From the NCBI GenBank assembly GCA_947459295.1, contig CANHCY010000006.1:1-64000 (forward strand): a stretch of DNA of 64,000 nt, in the 5' to 3' direction. Below the pieces are notes generated by a model. It ran no database searches and was not told the origin of the DNA. It worked only from the letters and a program-made list of their open reading frames with translations. Shown piece after piece: positions 1 to 7,232 of this stretch; position 1 is the stretch's first letter, and each line of letters starts with the position of its first letter. This DNA is from Chitinophagaceae bacterium (GTDB taxonomy: Bacteria; Bacteroidota; Bacteroidia; Chitinophagales; Chitinophagaceae). The position numbers and the translations under genes are program-made.

Positions 1-2
1 CT

Positions 3-680
3 GTAGGTGCAAAATTTGTAATGGTAACAGGCAATGTATCGATGTTCGCATGGGGAGTGCAGTTAGCGGTTATTAATTATTTAAATCCAAATCAAGAAAG
101 AATTATCGTTTTCTGCGATGATGTAGACACATTAGTTGCAACAGAATCAAGCTGCAATCAATTAAAGTCTGCGCTTCATGGCCCAAGAAGATTTACTTAC
201 GAAAAGTCTCTGCAATCGCAATGGTCGAACCTCAGTGAACTTCAAAAAGAGGCGTTAATGTACCACCAAGAAGAAGGTAAGATGGGCTTTTCAGTGGATT
301 GTAAATCTATGTCCTTCATTCTGGTTTCCAACATCCAGCTGCCAACAGATGATGAAGTCAGAATTGCTCGAGAGAAAGGAAAGGGAAAGGCATCACTATT
401 GGCCCATAAAAACGCAATTAGATCGCGCTGCATGGTTCAGGACTTCTCTCTATCGAATGCCGAACTATGGGGATGGATTGCTGACGTAGTGCTGAGGACT
501 GATTGTCTTGAACAGTTTGATATGAGTAAAGACGAAAAGTATATCATGTTAAATTTCGTCTGGGACAACTGGGAAAACTTAACAGAAAGATCTATTCGAC
601 TTATTGAGAAGATGGCAATCATCAAAAAAGAATATCCAGATTCATATGACAGGGTCTGGGAAATAGACTTCTTAAAATAA
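3..680 (+). CDS. AAA+ ATPase, C-terminal part (5' end outside window)
   Basis: The frame is open from base 3, so the N-terminus lies outside the window; the first internal ATG is at 21. What remains looks like the second half of an AAA+ ATPase core: a Walker B-like stretch (IIVFCDDVD), a sensor-1-like strand ending in Asn (FILVSNIQLP) and an Arg-containing RSRC segment where an arginine finger would lie. The Walker A loop would be upstream and cannot be seen. It is followed after 6 bp by a helix-turn-helix gene and belongs to the integrated element ending near 3.1 kb. The ATPase fold is a motif-based inference; the role (phage or plasmid DNA transaction) is unknown. Confidence 0.5.
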   Translation, partial: VGAKFVMVTGNVSMFAWGVQLAVINYLNPNQERIIVFCDDVDTLVATESSCNQLKSALHGPRRFTYEKSLQSQWSNLSELQKEALMYHQEEGKMGFSVDCKSMSFILVSNIQLPTDDEVRIAREKGKGKASLLAHKNAIRSRCMVQDFSLSNAELWGWIADVVLRTDCLEQFDMSKDEKYIMLNFVWDNWENLTERSIRLIEKMAIIKKEYPDSYDRVWEIDFLK

Positions 681-686
681 TAAGCT

Positions 687-1007
687 ATGGATTTAAAACT
701 AATACAGGAGGAGATTGATAAGATTCAATCTTCTCCATTCTCCAAGAAAACCGATAAACAGTTAATCTCTTATGATATGCTATCTGTACTCCACAAACAA
801 AAGTATCAAGGGGTGCAGCCCTTAGCACTTGTGAAGTATAATGATTCTGAAAACCGTAAGACAAAGCTTGATAAAAGTAAGGTTCGCGAAATCAGAAAAA
901 AATATAATGCACATGTCTACGGAAAAAAAAGATTAGCAATTGAGTATGGTGTATCAGTGTCAGTCATCTACCGAATCATTAAGGGATTAATGTGGAAAAA
1001 CATTTAG
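687..1007 (+). CDS. Small helix-turn-helix protein
   Basis: A 106-residue basic protein. The C-terminal half (from about residue 62) reads as a helix-turn-helix of the kind found in phage proteins and homing-endonuclease-associated modules: a KVREIRKKY helix, then GKKRLAIEYGVSVSVIYRIIKG, where the GVS turn precedes the recognition helix. No nuclease motif is visible. It starts 6 bp after the ATPase stop, so the two are probably co-transcribed. It belongs to the integrated element. The DNA-binding function is inferred from the motif only. Confidence 0.55.
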   Translation: MDLKLIQEEIDKIQSSPFSKKTDKQLISYDMLSVLHKQKYQGVQPLALVKYNDSENRKTKLDKSKVREIRKKYNAHVYGKKRLAIEYGVSVSVIYRIIKGLMWKNI

Positions 1008-1099
1008 TAGCGTCGATTTTTATTTACGAAATAAGTTCTTTATAATTTAATAAATATAAATGTTGGAGGTTATAACCACGAAAAAAAACCAAATTAAAA

Positions 1100-1342
1100 A
1101 TGGAATTAGTATTTGATTTACAAGTTACAGCATTGACTCAGGTTGAATTTGAAATAGATCAACAAATGATTGATGAGATTAAAGATTTAATAAAATCCGG
1201 AACAATTAAATGTGACGAGGATATATACAATCATCTGGATCTCTGTGGAAAGTATGATACACAATATGGACCATTAGATGAGATCTGCTACGATGAATAT
1301 ATCTGTCAAGGGGATGAATATTTCGAAGAATTGAGCTCTTAA
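1100..1342 (+). CDS. Hypothetical acidic 80-residue protein of the integrated element
   Basis: I do not recognise this protein. It is 80 residues long and acidic, rich in Asp and Glu with several Tyr and four Cys in the second half, and has no signal peptide or membrane segment. An AT-rich gap of about 90 bp precedes it, with a purine-rich stretch (TTGGAGG) about 35 bases upstream of the ATG. Its position between element genes and its AT-rich sequence suggest accessory cargo; small acidic proteins on such elements are sometimes anti-defence or DNA-mimic proteins, but nothing here demonstrates that. Confidence 0.45.
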   Translation: MELVFDLQVTALTQVEFEIDQQMIDEIKDLIKSGTIKCDEDIYNHLDLCGKYDTQYGPLDEICYDEYICQGDEYFEELSS

Positions 1343-1404
1343 TTTTTGTTGTAAAACCTTGTGGTGTATAGGCTAACCATAATTTTTAAATCCAAAGATA
1401 AAAA

Positions 1405-1785
1405 ATGTCAGAAGATTTTATCAATATATCAAGAAGTTTAGACACCATAACATTACCACAGGTGGCTGAAAAAATAAATGTCAAAGACATTGATTCAGCT
1501 AAGAAATGGCTAAATGACAAGGGTATTCGAATTCATGATTTTCCTAAAACGAAGTATGTCTACCAAATTGAGGTAGATAGCGAGATTGATAAGCCTTTTG
1601 TTCAACTACTGCGGAATAAATATCCAGACAAATGGAAGGACCATTATCGTGATGTAGTCAAAGATATTGCGGTTTATAATTTAACAGTTAAACTTTTGGA
1701 AAACGAGGTCTCCCCTATTCCGAGAGTTAAATGCTCCAAAATCAATAAAAAAGACCAAGAGCGATATAAAAAATTATTAGAATGA
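1405..1785 (+). CDS. Hypothetical 126-residue protein, possible excisionase-like DNA-binding N-terminus
   Basis: Not assigned to a family. The N-terminal part (about residues 15-50) reads LPQVAEKINVKDIDSAKKWLNDKGIRIH and ends in a YVYQIEVD strand, which resembles the winged helix of MerR/excisionase-type proteins (helix-turn-helix then a short wing). The stop overlaps the integrase start as ATGA at 1782-1785, so the two are translationally coupled. A small DNA-binding protein coupled to a tyrosine recombinase fits a recombination directionality factor; this is inference from context and a loose motif. Confidence 0.5.
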   Translation: MSEDFINISRSLDTITLPQVAEKINVKDIDSAKKWLNDKGIRIHDFPKTKYVYQIEVDSEIDKPFVQLLRNKYPDKWKDHYRDVVKDIAVYNLTVKLLENEVSPIPRVKCSKINKKDQERYKKLLE

Positions 1786-3095
1786 AAAAACTAACTCTCC
1801 CCAAAAACCCACATAAAGGACTTAAGATATTCTGTAGGACTTGCAGAGTAGATAATAGCAAGTGCAAGCATTTTGACAGACAGGTTTACCGAGTAAGAAT
1901 TCACGTTCCAGGCACGAGAAATTCTACTAAATCATATTATTTGGAAGCAGAAAATTACAACTCTGCTGTAATTGAATGTGCGCTAATCGAGAAAGAACTA
2001 ATTCAAAATGGTTTCGAAAAAGTCAAACAAACAGATTCAGACAACCTTTCAGATTACAGCCTTGCAGATGCAGTTGTAAAGTACCGTGAGTATATGTCAG
2101 GCGAATCCAAATACGCCCATTTAAAAAAGAACATATCGCAAGGGCATATTGACGAATGTGTAAGATTTTGCTGGAAATTAGTTGAAAATGTGGCTCTATT
2201 AAAGAATATAAAACGAACAAGGCCCAGTGACATAAAAACTGAAGATGTTTCGAATTTCTATTTATGGGCCGAAGAAAACTACTCATCGAAAACCTTCAAT
2301 AAGTGTTTTATTGCAGTTCGAGCATTCTTTGAATTTTTAATTGAGATCGAAAACATCGAAATGAAAAATCCATTTAGAAAATTCGTTCCAAAGATTGTTA
2401 CACCATCTGCCATTGATATTATTACAGAGGACGAGTTTAATCAGATATTATGTGCCGTTGACACATTCACTCCATTCATAAAACTTGGGGGTAAGGGTGA
2501 AAAGAAAAATATGTTTAAACCATTTTTAAAAGACGGATTCAAATTATTTCTTTTAACTGGTGGTAGAAGAGAAGAGGTAGTTAACCTAAAATGGTCTGAT
2601 ATATATAGCACTCCTCAAGGAGTTAAACTATTCATCATTGACAACCTAAAAGTAAAAAGGGCAAAAAAGAATAATAAAGAGTACAAGAAATATATTGCTA
2701 TAAACGCAGACCTCGAAGCTTTCCTAACTGAATTAGGAATGAATGATAAATTGGGAAAAGATGAATACATTTTAGTGCCAGAAAGGAATAAAAGCACATA
2801 TGCTATCATGAATGAATTAAGTAAAGGCTTCACGCACTATAAAAACGGTGCAGGAATAACAAAAGATATTAGTCTAAGTAACCTACGCAAAACCTATTTA
2901 ACATGGCACCATCAAGTTTTAGGTGACGATACCGGACTTGTTAGCTCTCACTCTACCACACAAGTTTTAGAAAAATATTACATTGATCCAAAGGTTTTAA
3001 CCGCAATAGAAATATCAGCTTTGAAGGTTCGAGTATTTGGAAAAAGTGAGGAATCTCATGACACAATTCATGACACAATTCATGACACAGAGTAA
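1782..3095 (+). CDS. Tyrosine recombinase / phage-type integrase
   Basis: A 437-residue site-specific recombinase. The catalytic domain occupies about residues 215-420: the first Arg box (LTGGRREEVVNLKWSDI), the beta-hairpin Lys region (LKVKRAKKNNKEYKKY), the second Arg box (SNLRKTYLT), the His of SSHSTTQ and the nucleophilic Tyr in LEKYYID. The usual His of the H-x-x-R box appears to be Ser. An N-terminal Cys-rich stretch (CRTCRVDNSKCKHF) precedes an arm/core-binding region. The last residues are a tandem HDTI repeat encoded by 12-bp repeats. The gene ends 62 bp from the 3' end of a tRNA-Met gene, the classic position for an element integrated at a tRNA, so it probably drives integration of the DNA to its left. 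Confidence 0.9.
   Translation: MKKLTLPKNPHKGLKIFCRTCRVDNSKCKHFDRQVYRVRIHVPGTRNSTKSYYLEAENYNSAVIECALIEKELIQNGFEKVKQTDSDNLSDYSLADAVVKYREYMSGESKYAHLKKNISQGHIDECVRFCWKLVENVALLKNIKRTRPSDIKTEDVSNFYLWAEENYSSKTFNKCFIAVRAFFEFLIEIENIEMKNPFRKFVPKIVTPSAIDIITEDEFNQILCAVDTFTPFIKLGGKGEKKNMFKPFLKDGFKLFLLTGGRREEVVNLKWSDIYSTPQGVKLFIIDNLKVKRAKKNNKEYKKYIAINADLEAFLTELGMNDKLGKDEYILVPERNKSTYAIMNELSKGFTHYKNGAGITKDISLSNLRKTYLTWHHQVLGDDTGLVSSHSTTQVLEKYYIDPKVLTAIEISALKVRVFGKSEESHDTIHDTIHDTE
3057..3092 (+). repeat. Three tandem 12-bp repeats at the integrase 3' end
   Basis: Two exact copies of CATGACACAATT (3057-3068, 3069-3080) and a third diverged copy (CATGACACAGAG, 3081-3092) form the last codons of the integrase and encode HDTI HDTI HDTE. 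In-frame 12-bp units add four residues each, so the number can change without breaking the gene. Confidence 0.85.
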
Positions 3096-3107
3096 ATCAA
3101 AAATAAA

Positions 3108-3137
3108 AAAGGACCTACGAATTAACGTAAGTCCTTT
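3108..3137. terminator. Hairpin between integrase and tRNA-Met
   Basis: AAAGGACCTACG (3108-3119) pairs with CGTAAGTCCTTT (3126-3137) with one mismatch and a 6-base loop. An A-run precedes it and a T-rich stretch follows it, so it could end transcription from the integrase and from the opposing tRNA gene. Confidence 0.65.
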
Positions 3138-3157
3138 GTTTTCAACACTTTCCAGTG

Positions 3158-3231
3158 TAGCGAGAATGGGACTTGAACCCATGACCTCAGGGTTATGAAT
3201 CCTGTGCTCTAACCAACTGAGCTACCTCGCC
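3158..3231 (-). tRNA. tRNA-Met (CAT anticodon)
   Basis: Read on the minus strand, 74 bases fold as a tRNA: acceptor stem GGCGAGG with TCTCGCT (G-U pairs at both ends), D arm AGCTC...GAGCA, an anticodon stem-loop with loop TTCATAA (anticodon CAT) and a T arm ATGGG-TTCAAGT-CCCAT. The discriminator is A and CCA is not encoded. The body resembles elongator tRNA-Met, but an Ile tRNA with modified CAT cannot be excluded by eye. Its 3' end points toward the integrase and is the likely attachment site. Confidence 0.92.
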
Positions 3232-3273
3232 AAAAGGTCCATTTAGGGCTGCAAATATAGGGTATCAAATGTT

Positions 3274-3879
3274 TTAATGGATAGCTAATTCAAACAATTT
3301 CTCGTCGCCTAAAAAACCAGCTAGTGTATCGCCGGGTAAACAAGGCCCTACACCAGCGGGGGTGCCCGTATATACTAAATCCCCCGGCGATAGGGTAAAG
3401 TAGCCAGATATGTGCTCTAAAAGGGTTTCAAAGCTATAAATCATGTCTTGTGTGGTGCCGGATTGGGCTTTTTGGCCGTTTTTGGTCAGGGAAAACAAAA
3501 TTTCGCCTGTGTCACCGTTAAAAGGCTTCCAATCCCCAATAATTGCCGAGTTATCCCAGGCCTTTGCTTTTTCCCAAGGTAACCCCTTAGATTTTAAGCC
3601 AGCTTGTACGTCACGGGCGGTAAAATCGATCCCTACCGTAATAGCGTCTACACAGCTAAGGGCGTTAGCAGCAGGTATGTTTTTAGCCGTTTTGCCAATG
3701 CGTAAAACAAGTTCTATTTCGTAATGTAAATCAGAAGTAAAACTTGGATATTCAAACTTTGCACCAGGTGCTAGTAAAGCCGTATCAGGCTTCATAAAAA
3801 TTACGGGGGCTTCAGGTAAAGCGTTGCCTAATTCTTTGGCGTGCTCTGCGTAATTGCGGCCTACACAAAATATATTCAT
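3274..3879 (-). CDS. Fumarylacetoacetate hydrolase family protein
   Basis: A 201-residue protein of the FAA-hydrolase superfamily, whose members hydrolyse or decarboxylate acylpyruvate-type 2-keto acids using a divalent metal. It begins with the family start (IFCVGRNYAEHAKELG), contains the metal-ligand segment HYEIELVLRIGK and GIDFTARDVQ, and ends with the PGDLVYTGTPAGVGP signature. The length matches the short acylpyruvase/FAHD1-like members. It lies 5 bp after pth on the same strand and is probably co-transcribed with it. The exact substrate cannot be read from sequence. Confidence 0.88.
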   Translation of the reverse strand: MNIFCVGRNYAEHAKELGNALPEAPVIFMKPDTALLAPGAKFEYPSFTSDLHYEIELVLRIGKTAKNIPAANALSCVDAITVGIDFTARDVQAGLKSKGLPWEKAKAWDNSAIIGDWKPFNGDTGEILFSLTKNGQKAQSGTTQDMIYSFETLLEHISGYFTLSPGDLVYTGTPAGVGPCLPGDTLAGFLGDEKLFELAIH

Positions 3880-3884
3880 ACAAA

Positions 3885-4463
3885 TTAAATTTCAAAATTT
3901 AAAGCATTGCAAACCGTCATGGTTCTATCAAGCCCAATAGCAGCAAAGGATTCAATCACTTCTATACTCTTGTCAATTTTTTGCTGAATAACCGGCTGCT
4001 CACTTGCTAACCATTTGCCCAACACAAAATCTATTTGACCACCCTTTGGAAACTGATTGCCTATACCAAACCTAAGCTTTGGATACACATCGGTCCCAAG
4101 CATTAACTGAATATCTTTTAATCCATTATGCCCCGCATCAGAACCACTGCCTCTTAAACGCATTTTAGATAAGGGTAACGCTAAATCATCCACCACCGTA
4201 AGCGTTTGGTTGGGTTCTAGTTTTTCTTTGTCCATCCAATACTTAAATGCTTTACCACTTAAGTTCATATACGTAGTAGGCTTGATGCAAATAAATTGTT
4301 TGCCCTTCCAGGTAACCGTAGCCACGTCTGCTAAGCGGTCGTTTTTAAATAGGCCGCCATGCTTGAGCACAAAAGCGCTCACTACATCAAAACCAATGTT
4401 GTGGCGGGTGTGTGCGTATTCGGAACCGATATTGCCGAGTCCTACAATTAAAAATTTATGCAT
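3885..4463 (-). CDS. pth: Peptidyl-tRNA hydrolase
   Basis: Cytoplasmic enzyme that cleaves peptidyl-tRNA released from stalled ribosomes. The N-terminus HKFLIVGLGNIGSEYAHTRHNIGFDVV holds the family Gly-Asn-Pro-like loop and catalytic His, TYMNLSG holds the substrate-binding Asn, and the GHNGLK motif follows at about residue 115. The start is placed at the Met of MHKF, giving 192 residues, the family's usual length; a longer frame to 4502 adds an uncharacteristic leader and would contain a -7 promoter box at 4481-4488. Upstream of, and probably in an operon with, the FAA-hydrolase gene. Confidence 0.95.
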   Translation of the reverse strand: MHKFLIVGLGNIGSEYAHTRHNIGFDVVSAFVLKHGGLFKNDRLADVATVTWKGKQFICIKPTTYMNLSGKAFKYWMDKEKLEPNQTLTVVDDLALPLSKMRLRGSGSDAGHNGLKDIQLMLGTDVYPKLRFGIGNQFPKGGQIDFVLGKWLASEQPVIQQKIDKSIEVIESFAAIGLDRTMTVCNALNFEI

Positions 4464-4480
4464 AGCGTATGGGAAAGGGC

Positions 4481-4488
4481 CAAATTTA
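4481..4488 (-). promoter_or_regulatory. Candidate -7 box for pth
   Basis: On the minus strand this reads TAAATTTG, an exact match to the Bacteroidota TAnnTTTG -7 element, 17 bases upstream of the chosen pth ATG. Confidence 0.5.
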
Positions 4489-4520
4489 GTTAAAAAACAC
4501 AAAAATGGGTAACTTGCAAC

Positions 4521-5153
4521 ATGATTACCAAAGAACTATTAAAAAGCCTATTCCCTAGTTTAGAAGAAGGTTTGTACGACGCAATGCTTGAGCATGCCGA
4601 AATAAAAGAATTTCCGGCAGGTACCTCACTACTAAAAGTGGGACAAAACATTAGATCTACGATGATGGTTGTGGAAGGCACCGTTAAACTCTATCAAGAA
4701 GATGAAGAAGGTGACGAGTATTTCATGTACTATATATCACCAGGTCAGGCATGCGCCGTTTCCATGGTATGTAGTTTTCAAGCCGAACAAAGTCAGGTGC
4801 TTGCTAAAGCCCTCACCGATGTTACACTTTTATCGATACCCATAACATTTATGGATAAATGGCTCAGCGAATTTAAAAGCTGGCACTACTTTGTCATTAA
4901 AACCTACCGTACCAGATACGAAGAGCTTTTAAAAACAATAAACGAAGTGGCATTTAAAAATATGGATGAGCGCCTAGAATTTTACCTCAAAAAACAAGTG
5001 GCAAAATTTGGCCCCATCCTTAAATTAACCCATCAAGAAATTGCTTCCGATCTTAACAGCTCTCGCGAAGTAATTAGCCGCCTCATGAAAAAAATGGAAA
5101 AAAACGGATGGATTGTATTACACCGCAATAGTCTTGAATGGATTAAAAAATAA
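4521..5153 (+). CDS. Crp/Fnr family transcriptional regulator of the sulfur locus
   Basis: A 210-residue regulator with an N-terminal cyclic-nucleotide-binding-like beta-roll (about 20-115), a dimerisation helix (about 115-145) and a C-terminal winged helix (about 165-205). The recognition helix carries R182, E183 and R187 (SREVISR), the same R-E-x-x-x-R triad that reads GTGA in E. coli Crp. It lacks the N-terminal Fe-S cysteine cluster of Fnr but has Cys78 and Cys84 in the beta-roll. It is convergent with the sulfur operon, and GTGA-N6-TCAC sites occur at 11210-11225 and 11728-11743. I infer that it controls this locus, possibly sensing a sulfur species through the Cys pair. Confidence 0.9.
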   Translation: MITKELLKSLFPSLEEGLYDAMLEHAEIKEFPAGTSLLKVGQNIRSTMMVVEGTVKLYQEDEEGDEYFMYYISPGQACAVSMVCSFQAEQSQVLAKALTDVTLLSIPITFMDKWLSEFKSWHYFVIKTYRTRYEELLKTINEVAFKNMDERLEFYLKKQVAKFGPILKLTHQEIASDLNSSREVISRLMKKMEKNGWIVLHRNSLEWIKK

Positions 5154-5175
5154 GCTACCACTAATGTGGTAACTT
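5152..5175. terminator. Hairpin across both convergent stop codons (crp-like gene / yeeE)
   Basis: TACCAC (5156-5161) pairs with GTGGTA (5166-5171) around a TAAT loop, extended by three more pairs past one mismatch. The hairpin covers the regulator stop on the plus strand and the permease stop on the minus strand. On the minus strand it is followed by a T-run (complement of the A-run before 5151), which fits an intrinsic terminator for the six-gene operon. Confidence 0.6.
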
Positions 5176-5646
5176 ATCTCTAAAATATCCGTACGTCCAA
5201 GTACCTGCAACGGCACTTGCTATCACTACTAATATCGCGTAAAAGCCTGCACCAATATGTGCAAATAATGGACCAGGGCATGCACCCGTTAAAGCCCAAC
5301 CAAGTCCAAACAACAAGCCACCATATACTTGACCCTTGTTAAATTCTTTATCGGCAATTACAATTTTTTCGCCGTGGATGGTTTTTACATTAAATTTCTT
5401 AATTAAAAAAACACTAATCGCACCTACCACTACTGCTGTGCCTATTACTCCGTACATGTGAAAGCTTTGTAGTCTAAACATTTCCTGAATTCTAAACCAA
5501 GAAATGATTTCGGCCTTCACAAATACGATTCCAAAAATTAAACCCACAATAGTATACTTTAAATTATACCAACCTGGGTGTTGTTGTTCCGATGCATTTA
5601 CGCATGCTGTATTGCTATCTATATTTTGTACTTTTTCGTTGTTCAT
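5161..5646 (-). CDS. YeeE/YedE-type half permease (second of pair)
   Basis: A 161-residue integral membrane protein with about four hydrophobic segments. The conserved GWALTGACPGPLFAHIGAG motif carries the Cys typical of YeeE/YedE permeases, which in characterised members import thiosulfate through a line of cysteines. It is about half the length of a single-chain YeeE and lies 10 bp downstream of a second half-size copy, so the pair probably makes one transporter. The residues before the first membrane segment (about 1-25) are polar and look cytoplasmic. Thiosulfate as cargo is inferred from the family and from the thiosulfate enzymes in the same operon. Confidence 0.85.
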   Translation of the reverse strand: MNNEKVQNIDSNTACVNASEQQHPGWYNLKYTIVGLIFGIVFVKAEIISWFRIQEMFRLQSFHMYGVIGTAVVVGAISVFLIKKFNVKTIHGEKIVIADKEFNKGQVYGGLLFGLGWALTGACPGPLFAHIGAGFYAILVVIASAVAGTWTYGYFRDKLPH

Positions 5647-5656
5647 TGTTCTGTTT

Positions 5657-6217
5657 TTATAAAGATAAAATCCAAGGTAAAATAATGTTGGCCATTAAAA
5701 AGCCACCTGCCATAAAACAAATAGTTGCCACTAAAGATGGCCATTGTAAATTACTAAGTCCCATAATAGCATGACCCGATGTACAACCGCCTGCATAACG
5801 CGTACCAAAGCCTACTAAAAAGCCGCCTATCACCATAATAATAAAACCTCTAGCTGTAATTAGCGCTTCAAAACTAAATAGTTCTTTAGGTAACATATAA
5901 CTGTAATCCGTTAAGCCATAACCCGCTAACTCGCTTTGTAAAGCCGGACTCACTGCAATAGGTGCATCTGTCATTAAAAAATAATTGGCAATAAAAGCAC
6001 CTGCAAAAATACCACCTACAAAAAAGAAATTCCATATCTCCTTTTTCCAGTCGTACTTAAAAAATTTAATGTTGGCCGGAAAACAAGCAGCACATACATG
6101 CCTTAGGTTAGAAGAAATACCAAATGTTTTGTTTCCTAAAATTAAAAGTGCGGGTACAATAAGCCCAATTAAAATACCGGCTACATACCAGGGCCAGGGT
6201 TGAATAATTTGTTCCAT
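5657..6217 (-). CDS. YeeE/YedE-type half permease (first of pair)
   Basis: A 186-residue inner-membrane protein with about five hydrophobic segments. It holds the family motif GFGTRYAGGCTSGHAIMGLS, with the Cys-Thr-Ser-Gly-His loop, and a second Cys pair in HVCAACFPAN near residue 40. In characterised YeeE proteins such cysteines relay thiosulfate across the membrane; here the two halves are on adjacent genes. It lies 29 bp downstream of the TsdA-like cytochrome gene and is in the same minus-strand operon. A role in bringing thiosulfate or another reduced sulfur species into the cytoplasm is inferred from family and context. Confidence 0.88.
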   Translation of the reverse strand: MEQIIQPWPWYVAGILIGLIVPALLILGNKTFGISSNLRHVCAACFPANIKFFKYDWKKEIWNFFFVGGIFAGAFIANYFLMTDAPIAVSPALQSELAGYGLTDYSYMLPKELFSFEALITARGFIIMVIGGFLVGFGTRYAGGCTSGHAIMGLSNLQWPSLVATICFMAGGFLMANIILPWILSL

Positions 6218-6246
6218 CTTGTTTGTTTTTTTTTATTATTGATTGT

Positions 6247-7221
6247 TTATTTTTTATAAAAATTTTTGATGGGTTTGTATGGCCCATATTTATGCTCAGT
6301 TTCTGAAAAATTATCGGCGTAAGGTCCAAAAGCAAAATCTAGTGGCTTTTTATCGTATTTAGGCCAGTCTTTAGATTGATCTTTATGCGGGCGGGGCTGG
6401 CTGTTTACATAAGCAGCCACATCCCAACATTCTTCTTCCGTTAATGTTGGATTGGCATGAGAAGCAACCGCAAAAGGCATATTGTTTTTTACATAGCCTG
6501 CAAAATTGCTAATCCTATAAAGTCCTGCGCCATCATTGTAACTATGTGGTCCCCAAAGTGGTGGATACGCATACTCTATTTCATCAGGTGTTAATTGCCC
6601 CTCACCATTAGCGCCATGGCAACTTACACACTGCGCTGTATATATCACCTGCCCTTTTTTAGGGTCAGCGGCGCGGTCTAAATAGGCTAATTTTTCAATG
6701 CCGGAACCGTGGGGCTTTTGCCCTTTTTCTACACCCTGTCCAATCCATTTGATATATGCATACATTGCTTTAAACTCACGGCTATTACTATCTACGGCCG
6801 TACCATTTAAACTTCTTTCCATACAATCGGCAACACGCTTGTAAATACTTTCTATTTGTCCACTACGGTCTCTAAATTTTGGATACGTCGAAAAAACGGC
6901 TGCATAATTATTACCCCATGCTTTACCTCCTGCTTGCAAGTGACAGTTCTGACAGTTCATACCATTGGTAATTTGTGCCACGCTACCCTTAGGACCTAAA
7001 TATTTTGCCGTATGCGCAATTAAATCTTGACCATAAATTACAAGTTTACGCTCTTCACCACTAACCGTATTATCAGCATAAATACTTGGCGCCAACCAGG
7101 TACTATCTGTTACGGCAAGGCTGTTGTCCATTTTAAAAATATCGCCTTTAATAAAGCTTACCATAAAATAAAGTAACGCCAACGCTGCAAGGCCAATAAT
7201 TACGAGATATTGTTTTTTCAT
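6247..7221 (-). CDS. tsdA: Dihaem c-type cytochrome, TsdA-like thiosulfate dehydrogenase
   Basis: A 324-residue protein anchored or exported by one N-terminal hydrophobic segment (residues 4-24). Two haem-attachment sites are seen: C90-x-x-C93-H94 and C198-x-x-C201-H202. Between them DCMERSLNG (Cys133) matches the segment that supplies the unusual axial Cys ligand of the catalytic haem in TsdA; a Met (M248 in NNMPF) is placed to ligate the second haem. TsdA joins two thiosulfates into tetrathionate, passing electrons to the respiratory chain, or runs in reverse. It sits between the SoxB-like gene and the YeeE pair. The call rests on the Cys motif and domain order; direction of catalysis is unknown. 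Confidence 0.82.
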   Translation of the reverse strand: MKKQYLVIIGLAALALLYFMVSFIKGDIFKMDNSLAVTDSTWLAPSIYADNTVSGEERKLVIYGQDLIAHTAKYLGPKGSVAQITNGMNCQNCHLQAGGKAWGNNYAAVFSTYPKFRDRSGQIESIYKRVADCMERSLNGTAVDSNSREFKAMYAYIKWIGQGVEKGQKPHGSGIEKLAYLDRAADPKKGQVIYTAQCVSCHGANGEGQLTPDEIEYAYPPLWGPHSYNDGAGLYRISNFAGYVKNNMPFAVASHANPTLTEEECWDVAAYVNSQPRPHKDQSKDWPKYDKKPLDFAFGPYADNFSETEHKYGPYKPIKNFYKK

Positions 7222-7232
7222 TGCAAATAATA

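Noticed and set aside
3057-3092. CRISPR or long satellite repeat
   Set aside because: Only three 12-bp units inside a coding frame, with no spacers; no CRISPR array was seen in the window.
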